Shown piece after piece: positions 28,846 to 38,134 of a stretch of DNA of 64,000 bases (position 1 is the stretch's first letter; every line of letters starts with the position of its first letter). The position numbers and the translations under genes were made by a program. The notes beneath the pieces are model-generated. The model was given only the letters and a program-made list of their open reading frames with translations. It was not told the DNA's origin and did no database searches. This stretch comes from Tsukamurella paurometabola DSM 20162 (lineage in GTDB: Bacteria; Actinomycetota; Actinomycetes; Mycobacteriales; Mycobacteriaceae). The stretch spans positions 2,108,001 through 2,172,000 of the forward strand of contig NC_014158.1 of the NCBI RefSeq assembly GCF_000092225.1, given 5' to 3'.

Positions 28846-29765
28846 TGCGAAACCTCCTTCGCCGCGGTGACCGGAGTGGAGGTGGCGCCGTACCCGCGGG
28901 ACAGCCGCTTCTCCACGGAGTGCTGTCCGATCGACAGCACGGTGGTGAGGATCGCGTACCAGGCCACGGCGACCAACAGCAGCGGAATGATCCGGCCGTT
29001 GCGGCCGTAGATGACCTGCACCTGGTAGAACAGGTCCGGCAAGGCCAGGATGAACACCGCGGTGGTGCCCTTGAGCAGACCGATCACCTCGTTCGCCGCT
29101 GGCGGCACGATGGTGCGGAGCGCCTGCGGGAGCGTGATTCGCAGGAGGTGGGCCACTGGCGGGATGCCGAGCGCCCGTGCGGCATCGTGCTGTCCCGGCG
29201 CGACACCGAGGATGCCGGCGCGGACGATTTCGGAGCCGTACGCGGCTTGATGCAGCACGATACCGATCACGGCCGCGGTGTACGGCGACAGCAGGTCCTT
29301 AGTGGGGGCGTCGGCGAAGGTCGGGCCGAAGGGAATGCCGATGCCGAGCGTCGGGTACAGCGCGCCGAGATAGCCGAAGAACAGGATCTGGACGATCAGC
29401 GGAACGGACCGGAATACCCACACGAAACCGAAGCTGAAGCTCGCGAGCACGCGATTCCCCGAGAGCCGGGCCAGCGCGAGTACGCCGCCGAGCAGGAAAC
29501 CGAGCACGGCACCGATGAAGGTGAGCTGCACCGTGAACCACAGCGCCTCAAGCACGGTGGGACTGAACAGGTAGGCGCCGAACGTGGGCCAGTCGAATCG
29601 GGGGTTGGTGATCGCCGACGCGACGAGTTGCGCGAACAGCACCAGGGTGACCGCGACCGCCACCCACCGTCCCCACTGCGCACGGTGGCGGATGGGGAGG
29701 GCGGCAAGCTGTGCGAGGTCGGAATCGACGTCGCCTGACGGCGGCCGTGTGAGCGCGAGGGTCAT
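28842..29765 (-). CDS. ABC transporter permease, HisM/GlnP type
   Basis: A 307-residue membrane protein with about five or six helices and the EAA-type loop AARALGIPPVAHLLRITLPQALR that contacts the ATPase. One permease gene only, so it probably works as a homodimer. It overlaps the GNAT gene upstream and the ATPase gene downstream by 4 bp each. Confidence 0.93.
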   Translation of the reverse strand: MTLALTRPPSGDVDSDLAQLAALPIRHRAQWGRWVAVAVTLVLFAQLVASAITNPRFDWPTFGAYLFSPTVLEALWFTVQLTFIGAVLGFLLGGVLALARLSGNRVLASFSFGFVWVFRSVPLIVQILFFGYLGALYPTLGIGIPFGPTFADAPTKDLLSPYTAAVIGIVLHQAAYGSEIVRAGILGVAPGQHDAARALGIPPVAHLLRITLPQALRTIVPPAANEVIGLLKGTTAVFILALPDLFYQVQVIYGRNGRIIPLLLVAVAWYAILTTVLSIGQHSVEKRLSRGYGATSTPVTAAKEVSQ

Positions 29766-30484
29766 GATGCTCCGGGGGTAGGTGAGGGCGGATGGGCGAG
29801 CACGAGGGGAAGCGTTGCCCGAAGGCGGAATCCGAGCGCCTCATAGAGCGCCCGGGCCGAACTGTTCGCGGCGGAGGTATGCAGGAACGGAACTTCGCCG
29901 CGCGCACGGATCCCGTGGCCGACGGCACGGATCAGTCGGGTCGCCAGGCCGTGGCCGCGATGGGCCGGGTCGGTGCAAACGGCGCTGATCTCCGTCCACC
30001 CGGGCGGGTGCAGCCGTTCCCCGGCGAGGGCGATGAGGCGGCCGTCGCCGTCGCGCAGGCCCAGGTAGGTACCGAGTTCGACGGTGCGGCGCTCGAACGG
30101 ACCGGGGCGGGTCCGCTGCACGAGATCAAGGATCTCGTCGACGTCGGCGGGTCCGAGGATGTCCGCGTCAGGCGCTTGCGCCGTGCGCAGTCCGGAGCCG
30201 TCGTACTGGACCAAGGTGAGACGGTCCGCAACCGTCCACCCGGGTGGGAGCGGCCCGCGCACGCCGCGCAGTGACACCGGCGCGCCCGGGACGGCCAGGC
30301 GCGCCAGCGCTGCGAAATCGGCGGCGGAGGGGCACCGGGGGTGACCGACGAACCGGGCCACTTCGGGTGGATACCGGACGACGGCACCGTCGCCGATACG
30401 GAACCTGCTGTGCGCGCCGAACAATGACGCCCGCACCGGATCGTCGAGGACGGTGTCGAGAGTCCGGTTCACTGCTGTGGTCAT
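29762..30484 (-). CDS. GNAT-family N-acetyltransferase
   Basis: A 240-residue protein with a C-terminal GNAT domain (about residues 120-235): ISAVCTDPAHRGHGLATRLI contains the acetyl-CoA pyrophosphate loop, and LYEALGFRL is the usual end. The N-terminal half is divergent, resembling FR47-like proteins. It heads the ABC operon by a 4-bp overlap, so it may acetylate the imported compound or an analogue. No good ribosome-binding site is visible; ATG 30484 is the most likely start, GTG 30496 an alternative. Confidence 0.82.
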   Translation of the reverse strand: MTTAVNRTLDTVLDDPVRASLFGAHSRFRIGDGAVVRYPPEVARFVGHPRCPSAADFAALARLAVPGAPVSLRGVRGPLPPGWTVADRLTLVQYDGSGLRTAQAPDADILGPADVDEILDLVQRTRPGPFERRTVELGTYLGLRDGDGRLIALAGERLHPPGWTEISAVCTDPAHRGHGLATRLIRAVGHGIRARGEVPFLHTSAANSSARALYEALGFRLRATLPLVLAHPPSPTPGAS

Positions 30485-30572
30485 GCCGGAGAACACTGGT
30501 CGGTTCGTCCGATTCGAGGAATGGTTGGCGTCGCCATGATTCTGCTTTGACCGAGTGAGGGATACTGGGCTG

Positions 30573-31886
30573 GTGAGTCTCCCAGAAGCCAGCACCGGAC
30601 TGTCCCAGCGATCGGCGTACGAGCCGGATGGGACCGGGCACTGGGGAGTCTGGGGCGGTAGACACGTACCTGAAGCGCTGATGGCTGTGATCGAGGAGGT
30701 CACGGCCGAATTCGAGAAGGTCCGCAGCGATCGCGAGTTCCTGGCGGAGCTCGACCGGCTCCAGCGGCAGTACACCGGTCGCCCGTCTCCCTTGTACCCG
30801 TGCACCCGGCTCGGCGAGCATGCCGGCGGTGCGTCGATCCTCCTCAAGCGCGAGGACCTCAACCACACCGGCAGTCACAAGATAAACAACGTGCTCGGAC
30901 AAGTGCTGCTCGCCAAGCGGATGGGCAAGACGCGGGTGATCGCGGAGACCGGCGCCGGTCAGCACGGCGTGGCAACGGCGACGGCATGCGCGCTGCTCGG
31001 CATCGAGTGCGTGATCTTCATGGGAAAGGTCGATACCGACCGGCAGGCGCTCAACGTAGCCAGGATGCGGTTGCTCGGCGCCGAGGTGATCGCGGTGGCG
31101 TCCGGATCGGCGACTCTCAAAGACGCGATCAACGAGGCGCTTCGGGATTGGGTCAGTCACGCCGACGACACCTACTACTGTTTCGGCACCGCCGCCGGGC
31201 CGCATCCGTTCCCGCTGCTGGTGCGAGACCTGCAGCGCATTGTCGGAATGGAGGCACGGGAGCAGGTGCTCGACCTCGCCGGGCGGCTCCCGGACGCCGT
31301 AGTCGCCTGTGTCGGCGGCGGGTCCAATGCCATCGGCATCTTCCACCCCTTCATTCCGGACGAGGGCGTACGCCTGGTCGGGTGTGAAGCCGCCGGCGAC
31401 GGAGTCGAAACCGGCAGGCACGCGGCCACCTTCACCGGCGGGACGCCCGGTGCCTTCCAGGGGGCGTACTCGTATCTGTTGCAGGACGACGACGGACAGA
31501 CGATCGAATCGCACTCGATCTCCGCCGGGCTCGATTATCCGGGCGTCGGCCCGGAGCACGCCGAGCTCAAGGAGTCCGGTCGCGCCGAATACGTCCCGAT
31601 CACCGACGCCGAGGCGATGGACGCCTTCGAGTTGTTGTGCCGGACCGAGGGGATCATCCCGGCGATCGAGTCCGCGCACGCGGTGGCCGGCGCGCTCAAA
31701 CTGGGGGCCGAACTCGGCCCGGGGGCGGTGATCGTGGTGAACCTCTCCGGTCGCGGAGACAAGGACGTCGACACCGCCGGGCGGTGGTTCGGGCTGCTCG
31801 ACGACGAAGGGAACGTAGTGGGGCAGAAGGTGATCGGTGAGGATCTCAACACCGAATTCCGCGACGCCGAGGAGGCCGCGAAATGA
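30573..31886 (+). CDS. trpB: Tryptophan synthase beta chain
   Basis: A 437-residue PLP enzyme that joins indole with serine. The PLP lysine is in GSHKINN; other TrpB motifs are [18 protein letters not shown] and [11 protein letters not shown] 30573 is chosen because a GATACT hexamer ends 6 nt before it, fitting leaderless transcription; GTG 30555 is an alternative. It is separated from trpC by a 6.7-kb insertion and must have its own promoter. It overlaps trpA by 4 bp. Confidence 0.96.
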   Translation: MSLPEASTGLSQRSAYEPDGTGHWGVWGGRHVPEALMAVIEEVTAEFEKVRSDREFLAELDRLQRQYTGRPSPLYPCTRLGEHAGGASILLKREDLNHTGSHKINNVLGQVLLAKRMGKTRVIAETGAGQHGVATATACALLGIECVIFMGKVDTDRQALNVARMRLLGAEVIAVASGSATLKDAINEALRDWVSHADDTYYCFGTAAGPHPFPLLVRDLQRIVGMEAREQVLDLAGRLPDAVVACVGGGSNAIGIFHPFIPDEGVRLVGCEAAGDGVETGRHAATFTGGTPGAFQGAYSYLLQDDDGQTIESHSISAGLDYPGVGPEHAELKESGRAEYVPITDAEAMDAFELLCRTEGIIPAIESAHAVAGALKLGAELGPGAVIVVNLSGRGDKDVDTAGRWFGLLDDEGNVVGQKVIGEDLNTEFRDAEEAAK

Positions 31887-32665
31887 GCGCGCTCGCCTCC
31901 GTCTTCGAGACCTGCCACGCCGAGAATCGCGCCGCGCTGGTGACCTATCTGCCGTGCGGGTATCCCTCCAAGGACGGGGGCCGAGCGATCGTGGCCGGAA
32001 TGGTCGGATCGGGCGCCGACATCGTCGAGATCGGCGTGGCGTACAGCGATCCCGTCATGGACGGACCCGTGATCCAGCGCGCCGCCGATGACGCGTTGCG
32101 CGGCGGCGTACGGGTGCACGACGTCTTCGGCTACGCGGAGGCGGTCGCTGCGGCGGGTGGCGCGCCGGTCGTGATGAGCTATTGGAACCCGATCCTCAAG
32201 TACGGGGTGGAGGCCTTCGCCCGCGACCTCGCGGCCGCGGGTGGTCAGGGGATCATCACGCCCAACCTGATCCCTGAGGAGGCACAGGACTGGATCGCCG
32301 CCGCCGACCGGTACGGCTTGGACAAGATCTTCCTGGTCGCCCCGTCGTCGACGACCGAGCGGCTCAGCATGACGGCGGAGGCGTCCTCGGGCTTCCTCTA
32401 CGTCGCCTCGACGATGGGCGTCACCGGGGCGCGCGACACCGTCGACAACGTCGCTCCGGAGCTGGTTGCGCGGGTGCGCGAAGTCTCCGACATCCCGGTC
32501 GGTGTGGGCTTGGGAGTTCGATCGCGCGAGCAGGCGGCCGAGATCGCCGCCTACGCGGACGCCGTGATCGCTGGATCAGCTCTGGTGAGTGCGGCGGCTG
32601 AGTCGATCGACGCGGTGAAACGATTGACCGCGGAGCTGGCGGCCGGAGTCCGCGACCGGAGCTGA
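31883..32665 (+). CDS. trpA: Tryptophan synthase alpha chain
   Basis: A 260-residue (beta-alpha)8 enzyme that cleaves indole-glycerol phosphate to indole and G3P. The catalytic Glu and Asp are in [15 protein letters not shown]. Loop 6 reads [11 protein letters not shown], and the phosphate site includes GVGLGVRS. In many Mycobacteriales lgt follows trpA; here a diguanylate cyclase gene follows after one base. Confidence 0.97.
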   Translation: MSALASVFETCHAENRAALVTYLPCGYPSKDGGRAIVAGMVGSGADIVEIGVAYSDPVMDGPVIQRAADDALRGGVRVHDVFGYAEAVAAAGGAPVVMSYWNPILKYGVEAFARDLAAAGGQGIITPNLIPEEAQDWIAAADRYGLDKIFLVAPSSTTERLSMTAEASSGFLYVASTMGVTGARDTVDNVAPELVARVREVSDIPVGVGLGVRSREQAAEIAAYADAVIAGSALVSAAAESIDAVKRLTAELAAGVRDRS

Positions 32666-32666
32666 C

Positions 32667-33884
32667 GTGAGCCAGAGTCGAGGGGAGTTCGCGCAGCGGC
32701 GCATGGGATTTCGTCGTGTGGCCGCATTGATTCTGCGGGTCCTGTTCGATCCGGTGGGCTGGCGGAACGCGGGACGCGCCGAATTCGCCTTCATGACCCG
32801 AGCACTCACCACGGTGGGGGGCCTCGGCGTGCTCCGCGTCACCATCGCCACACTCAGCGTGATGCTGCTCCCGATCGGCGCCTTCTCGGTCTTCATGCCC
32901 TATGGACCGAGCACCACCGGTATACGCATTCTGTACATGACCGCAGCGACGCTCGGTGCGGTCATCGGCATGTTCTGGATCGTGCGGCCGTGGCCGACGG
33001 CCGGTCAGGCGATCGCCTTCCTGGCCGCATCCGACGTTCTTCTCGCGACGGGTGTCACGGCGAACCGGATCCCGGAGGCTCGGCTGTCCGGCGCGACTCT
33101 GCTGGCCATGCTGGGGATGTACGCGGCGTTCCTACTGGGGTGGCGCGTCCTGCTGGTGCACTGCCTGGCCTGTCTCCTGCTCATCTCGGGTCAGACCGTG
33201 TACGGGGTGGTGATCGATGGGCGCGGTTTCTTCGATCTGGTCGCCTACGCGGCGCCCGCCGCCATCATCGTGAGCGCTTTGCCGGTGATGATTCAAGCGG
33301 TTATCGAGATCAGCAGGCTGGGCATCACCAAGGTTTCCCGCGAGTGGTACGTCGACAGCCTGACCGGGCTGCTGAACCGGCGCGGTATGGAGGCGTGGAT
33401 CGCCAGGGCGGTCAGACATTTCGCGACCCCTGATTCGGTGTACATCAGCGCGATCATCGACCTCGACGAGTTCAAGGCCTACAACGACACCCACGGCCAC
33501 CTTGCCGGCGATGCGCTACTCGCCTCGGTCGGGGCGAGACTGGAGGAGAGCCTGCCCAAGACCTTGGTCGGCCGCAACGGCGGCGACGAGTTCGCCGTGT
33601 TCGGAGTCCGCGCGACACGCGCCGAGGCGCAGGACATCGTCGAGAGCCTCGGCCGGCTGATCCGCCCCCGTGGAGGTGCCGCGGGCGACACGATCGCGGC
33701 CAGTGTCGGCGTGGCGATCGGCTCCGCCGAGTATGCCGATCGCGTGCGCGATCTGGTCGCCGTGGCCGATGCCGCGCTGTACGACGCGAAGCGCAGCGAC
33801 GAGCGGTCGATGACGGTTCGCGACGTTGCGATCTCACCGACTTCGGGACACGGCAGCGACACGTCGAGGACACTGAGCACGTAG
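32667..33884 (+). CDS. Membrane diguanylate cyclase paralogue 1 (GGDEF)
   Basis: A 405-residue protein with a short cytoplasmic N-terminus carrying WRNAGRAEFAF (residues 32-42), six predicted membrane helices (about 55-213), a linker with DSLTGLLNRRG, and a C-terminal GGDEF domain. Catalytic features are intact: DLDEFKAYNDTHGH and NGGDEFAVF. The RxxD inhibitory site expected nine residues before GGDEF is absent, so product inhibition is unlikely. It probably makes c-di-GMP in response to an unknown membrane signal. GTG start 1 bp after trpA, with GGAG upstream, suggests cotranscription with trpBA. Confidence 0.9.
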   Translation: MSQSRGEFAQRRMGFRRVAALILRVLFDPVGWRNAGRAEFAFMTRALTTVGGLGVLRVTIATLSVMLLPIGAFSVFMPYGPSTTGIRILYMTAATLGAVIGMFWIVRPWPTAGQAIAFLAASDVLLATGVTANRIPEARLSGATLLAMLGMYAAFLLGWRVLLVHCLACLLLISGQTVYGVVIDGRGFFDLVAYAAPAAIIVSALPVMIQAVIEISRLGITKVSREWYVDSLTGLLNRRGMEAWIARAVRHFATPDSVYISAIIDLDEFKAYNDTHGHLAGDALLASVGARLEESLPKTLVGRNGGDEFAVFGVRATRAEAQDIVESLGRLIRPRGGAAGDTIAASVGVAIGSAEYADRVRDLVAVADAALYDAKRSDERSMTVRDVAISPTSGHGSDTSRTLST

Positions 33885-33894
33885 TCGCCGACGT

Positions 33895-35091
33895 GTGAAC
33901 CTGAGGGGGTGGCGAACCGACGTGAACGCCACGCCCAGGTCGCGGTCGACATCGGTGCGTCCGGCGCACCTGCTGTCGTTGGCCCTGCGCCGGGGCCTGC
34001 TCAACCGAGAGGCCTGGCGTACCGCGGGCCGGGACGAGTACGCGTTCATGTGGAACGGGGTTTCGCGGCTGCGCGGCGGTCGCCTGGCGATGCGCGTGGT
34101 GATCGGTGGGATCGCGGTCCTGATGTTCCCGCTGTCCATCGTGATGGTGTGGCATCCCATGGGGCCGCCCGATCCGCTTCGCGTGGGGTTGTACATCGGC
34201 GCCCTGCTCGCGAGCGTGGCTCTAGGGGTGTGGTGGATTCTTGATCCCTGGCCTCGGCGCGGGCACGCGGTGTTCTTCGTGGTGTGCTCGGACGCGTTGA
34301 TCCTGCTGGGTACGGCGGTGCTGGGCGCTCCCGCTTCGCGGATCTGCGGCACCATCTACCTCGGGATGATCGCGCTGCTCACCGCAGTACTGCTCGGCGC
34401 TCGAATCCTCGCACTCCAGTGCGCCTTCTCGCTCACAGTGCTCGGCGTCTATGTGGTGACCGCGCAGATCTTCGACGGCGCGACCTTGCTCGACCTCTAC
34501 GTCTACGTCGCGCCGGCCGTCACCATGGAGGTGGGCCTCCCGCTGTTCATGCAGGTGATCGTCGAGCTCTCGCGGCGTGGGATGACCCAGATCTTCACCG
34601 AGCGCAACCGTGATGCCCTGACGGGTCTGTACAGCCGGCAAGGAATGCGGTTGGCGCTGCGCACACTCGTCCGGGAGCGGCGTCTCGAATTCTGCGTCGT
34701 GGCGATGCTCGATCTCGACCGGTTCAAGCAGTTCAACGATGCGCACGGCCACCCCGCCGGGGACCTGCTCCTGGCCCGTACCGCCCGCACACTCCGCGCT
34801 GAGCTCGACGGTGCCGTGATCGCGCGGATGGGCGGCGACGAATTCCTGCTGTACGCGATGCGGCCGTCGCGCTACGGCGCCGACTCGGTGGTGCGCACGC
34901 TGCGGCGGCTGGTGATGGCATCCAGCGGCGTAGCGCCGATCCGCGGCAGTATCGGCGCCGTCGTGGTGCGGACCCCTGATGCGGTCGCCCTCGAGCGCGC
35001 GGCGGTTCAGGCCGATAGGGCGTTGTACGAGGCCAAGCGGGATCGTTCGCTGCGCATCGTGGTGCGTACCCCCGAGGATGTCCGAAACTAA
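33895..35091 (+). CDS. Membrane diguanylate cyclase paralogue 2 (GGDEF)
   Basis: A 398-residue paralogue with the same layout: N-terminal WRTAGRDEYAF (residues 41-51), six membrane helices, DALTGLYSRQG linker and a GGDEF domain with LDLDRFKQFNDAHGH and MGGDEFLLY. No RxxD site precedes GGDEF. It lies 10 bp after paralogue 1. The start is uncertain: GTG 33895 or GTG 33922, neither with a well-spaced site. Confidence 0.88.
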   Translation: MNLRGWRTDVNATPRSRSTSVRPAHLLSLALRRGLLNREAWRTAGRDEYAFMWNGVSRLRGGRLAMRVVIGGIAVLMFPLSIVMVWHPMGPPDPLRVGLYIGALLASVALGVWWILDPWPRRGHAVFFVVCSDALILLGTAVLGAPASRICGTIYLGMIALLTAVLLGARILALQCAFSLTVLGVYVVTAQIFDGATLLDLYVYVAPAVTMEVGLPLFMQVIVELSRRGMTQIFTERNRDALTGLYSRQGMRLALRTLVRERRLEFCVVAMLDLDRFKQFNDAHGHPAGDLLLARTARTLRAELDGAVIARMGGDEFLLYAMRPSRYGADSVVRTLRRLVMASSGVAPIRGSIGAVVVRTPDAVALERAAVQADRALYEAKRDRSLRIVVRTPEDVRN

Positions 35092-35233
35092 CGAAACCTG
35101 TTCGGCGCCTTGCTATCGCAACCTGTGACCATCGCGACAGTGCATCCGTGAGAATGCCCGAACTGTACGTATCGGGGGGTAGAGTTCCGCCACGTGATGG
35201 GTGGGGCGGCAGCGGATCGCCGAGGCGGCTACG

Positions 35234-36430
35234 GTGACTGATTCTCGGCGGAAGCCCGTCACCGCGAGTCGTCTCGCGCGGGCGGCCTGGCGGCGCCTGG
35301 TCGACGGTGAGGCCTGGCGCAACGCCGGAAAAGCGGAGTTCAAGTTCGCCCAGGAGGGGATCGCGGTCCACGGTGGCGATAACCCGCTCCGGTGGGTGGT
35401 CGGCGGACTCGCGCTGCTCATGGTGCCCCTGTGCATCGGCGTGTTGTTCCAGCCGATGCGGCCGCAGAACCCGGTCACGATGGTGGTCTTCGTGCTGGCG
35501 TCGAGTGGCAGCCTGGTGGTGGGGCTGTGGTGGCTCACACTGAAGAATCCGCGACGCCGCGACGCCGTCGTCTTCGTCGCGGTGGCCGATATCTGTCTAC
35601 TCGTGGGATGCCTCGCGCAGGACGGCCCGTCGCGGATCACCGGAACCATCTATCTGGGCATGCTCGCCATGCTCACCGCCTTCCTCCTGGGGTGGCGGCT
35701 CCTGCTGGTCCACTGCCTGTTCTCGGTGGCATCGATCATCGCTGTCACGGCGACCACGATGGTGGTCAACGGGTACGCGCTGATGGATCTCTACGTCTAT
35801 CTCGCTCCCGCGATCACCATCGAGTTCGCGTTGCCGGTGGTGGTGCAGGTGCTCGTCGAATTCGGCCGACGAGGTATCGGCGAGGCGGCCTCCGAACGCA
35901 ACCACGACGCGCTCACCGGTCTCTACAGCAGACGCGGGCTCCAGTTCGCTCTGCGCCGGGTGTTGTACAAGCGCGGCAGGGGTATCGCGGTGGTCGGTCT
36001 CCTCGACCTGGATGGATTCAAACAGTTCAACGACTCCTACGGGCACCTGGCAGGCGACCAGTATCTGGCCGAGACCGCGCAGGCGCTGCGCGGTGGCGTC
36101 CGCGAGACACTCAATGCTCGTCTGGGTGGCGACGAGTTCCTCATCGTTGCGATTCGTGATCTGCGCGCCGATGTCGATGCGGTCATCGACGACCTGCGGG
36201 CCCTGGTGACACCGGGGCCGTCGGGGGAGCGGACGATTCGCGGCAGCATCGGTATCGCCGTCTCCGAGGGGCTCAACCGCGCTGAATTCGCGGCGGCGGT
36301 GGCCCAGGCCGATACCGCCCTCTACGAAGCGAAAGCCGATCGTTCCCTCCGGATCGTGATTCGTGAGGTGGTCGCCGCGCCCTCGCCGGTCCCACCGTGG
36401 CGGGCAGGGCTCCCGGCAGCTCCGGAGTGA
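35234..36430 (+). CDS. Membrane diguanylate cyclase paralogue 3 (GGDEF)
   Basis: A 398-residue paralogue with WRNAGKAEFKF (residues 28-38), six membrane helices, DALTGLYSRRG and a complete GGDEF domain (LDLDGFKQFNDSYGH, LGGDEFLIV). No RxxD inhibitory site. GTG 35234 is chosen for GAGGCGG 6 nt upstream; a GTG 11 codons earlier is possible. A 142-bp gap with a TAGAGT hexamer (35180-35185) separates it from paralogue 2, so it may have its own promoter. Confidence 0.88.
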   Translation: MTDSRRKPVTASRLARAAWRRLVDGEAWRNAGKAEFKFAQEGIAVHGGDNPLRWVVGGLALLMVPLCIGVLFQPMRPQNPVTMVVFVLASSGSLVVGLWWLTLKNPRRRDAVVFVAVADICLLVGCLAQDGPSRITGTIYLGMLAMLTAFLLGWRLLLVHCLFSVASIIAVTATTMVVNGYALMDLYVYLAPAITIEFALPVVVQVLVEFGRRGIGEAASERNHDALTGLYSRRGLQFALRRVLYKRGRGIAVVGLLDLDGFKQFNDSYGHLAGDQYLAETAQALRGGVRETLNARLGGDEFLIVAIRDLRADVDAVIDDLRALVTPGPSGERTIRGSIGIAVSEGLNRAEFAAAVAQADTALYEAKADRSLRIVIREVVAAPSPVPPWRAGLPAAPE

Positions 36431-36479
36431 CCGGAGTCACCGACCCGTATTGATGGTGAATCGGGCCTGTTCCGGCGGG

Positions 36480-36485
36480 TAGACT
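36480..36485 (+). promoter_or_regulatory. -10 element of a leaderless ABC-F promoter
   Basis: TAGACT lies 8 nt before the GTG of the ABC-F gene, in the short gap after the third GGDEF gene. Confidence 0.4.
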
Positions 36486-36493
36486 GGCCCGTT

Positions 36494-38122
36494 GTGATTA
36501 CCGCGACCGACCTCGAAGTCCGTGCCGGGGTCCGTACCCTGCTGACGGCCCCCGGCGATCAGCTGCGGGTGCAGGCGGGCGACCGCATCGGCCTGGTCGG
36601 GCGCAACGGCGCGGGGAAGACGACCACGATGCGCATCCTGGCGGGTGAGGGTGAGCCGTACGCGGGCAGGGTCATCTCCACCGGCGACGTCGGATACCTG
36701 CCGCAGGATCCGCGCGAGGGGGATCTGGACGTGCTGGCCAAGGATCGCGTGCTGTCGGCGCGCGGTCTCGACCAGATCGTCGCCCAGATGCAGAAGCAAC
36801 AGGTCCGCATGGCCGAGCTGCTCGGCGACGAACTCGACACCGCGGTGCGCAAGTACGGCAATCTCGAGGAGCGGTTCTCGTCCCTCGGTGGGTACGCCGC
36901 CGAATCGGAGGCAGCCCGGATCTGCAACAGCCTGGCCCTGCCCGACCGAGTACTCGAGCAACCGCTGCGCACACTCTCCGGTGGACAGCGGCGTCGTGTG
37001 GAACTGGCGCGCATCCTGTTCGCGGCCTCGGACGGATCCGGTGGCAAGTCCAACACCACGTTGCTGCTCGATGAGCCGACCAACCACCTCGACGCCGACT
37101 CGATCGGCTGGCTGCGCACGTTCCTGCAGAACCACGACGGTGGCCTCATCGTGATCAGTCACGATGTGGACCTGTTGGCGGACGTGGTGAACCGCGTCTG
37201 GTTCCTCGACGCCGTGCGCGGCGAGGCCGATGTCTACAACATGGGGTGGAAGAAGTACATCGACGCTCGCGCCACCGACGAGCAACGCCGCCGCCGCGAA
37301 CGCGCCAACGCCGAGAAGAAGGCGGGTGCGCTCCGGGCCCAGGCCGCGAAGATGGGGGCCAAGGCGACCAAGGCCGTCGCCGCGCAGAACATGCTCCGCC
37401 GCGCGGAGCGGATGATGAGCGAGCTCGACGATGTGCGGGTCGAGGACAAGACCGCGCGGATCAAGTTCCCCGCGCCGGCGCCGTGCAGCAAGACCCCGCT
37501 CATGGTCAAGAACCTCACCAAGACCTATGGGTCGCTGGAGATCTTCACGGGCGTCGACTTCGCGATCGACAAGGGCTCACGCGTGGTGGTGCTGGGCCTC
37601 AACGGTGCCGGCAAGACGACGCTGCTCAAGCTGCTCGCGGGCGTGGAGACACCGGACACCGGCGGGCTGGAGCCCGGGCGGGGCCTGAAGATCGGCTATT
37701 TCGCGCAGGAACACGACACCCTCGACGACGAGGCCTCCGTGTGGGACAACATCCGGCACGCGTCGCCGGATGCGGGGGAGCAGGACCTTCGAAGCCTGTT
37801 GGGCGCCTTCATGTTCACCGGGCCGCAGCTGGACCAACCCGCGGGCACCCTCTCCGGTGGTGAGAAGACGCGGCTGGCGCTCGCGGGACTGGTGTCGTCG
37901 GCGGCGAACGTCTTGCTCCTCGATGAGCCGACCAACAACCTGGACCCGGTGAGCCGCGAGCAGGTGCTGGAGGCACTGCGCTCCTACGAGGGCGCCGTGG
38001 TGTTGGTGACGCACGATCCGGGTGCCGCTGAGGCGCTGAACCCGGAGCGCGTGATCCTGCTGCCCGACGGGACCGAGGACCACTGGAACGAGGAGTACCA
38101 GGAGCTCATCGAGTTGGCCTGA
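36494..38122 (+). CDS. ABC-F family ATPase (Rv1473 type)
   Basis: A 542-residue soluble protein with two ABC domains and no membrane segment, the length of M. tuberculosis Rv1473. Walker A sites are GRNGAGKTTT and GLNGAGKTTL; signatures are LSGGQRRR and LSGGEKTR; both Walker B motifs read LLLDEPTN. The basic coiled linker around residues 255-310 is the ribosome-contact region of ABC-F factors. It probably acts in translation or ribosome protection rather than transport. It marks the left border of the Rv1473-Rv1483-like block. Confidence 0.93.
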   Translation: MITATDLEVRAGVRTLLTAPGDQLRVQAGDRIGLVGRNGAGKTTTMRILAGEGEPYAGRVISTGDVGYLPQDPREGDLDVLAKDRVLSARGLDQIVAQMQKQQVRMAELLGDELDTAVRKYGNLEERFSSLGGYAAESEAARICNSLALPDRVLEQPLRTLSGGQRRRVELARILFAASDGSGGKSNTTLLLDEPTNHLDADSIGWLRTFLQNHDGGLIVISHDVDLLADVVNRVWFLDAVRGEADVYNMGWKKYIDARATDEQRRRRERANAEKKAGALRAQAAKMGAKATKAVAAQNMLRRAERMMSELDDVRVEDKTARIKFPAPAPCSKTPLMVKNLTKTYGSLEIFTGVDFAIDKGSRVVVLGLNGAGKTTLLKLLAGVETPDTGGLEPGRGLKIGYFAQEHDTLDDEASVWDNIRHASPDAGEQDLRSLLGAFMFTGPQLDQPAGTLSGGEKTRLALAGLVSSAANVLLLDEPTNNLDPVSREQVLEALRSYEGAVVLVTHDPGAAEALNPERVILLPDGTEDHWNEEYQELIELA

Positions 38123-38134
38123 GCGCGGTGCCGG

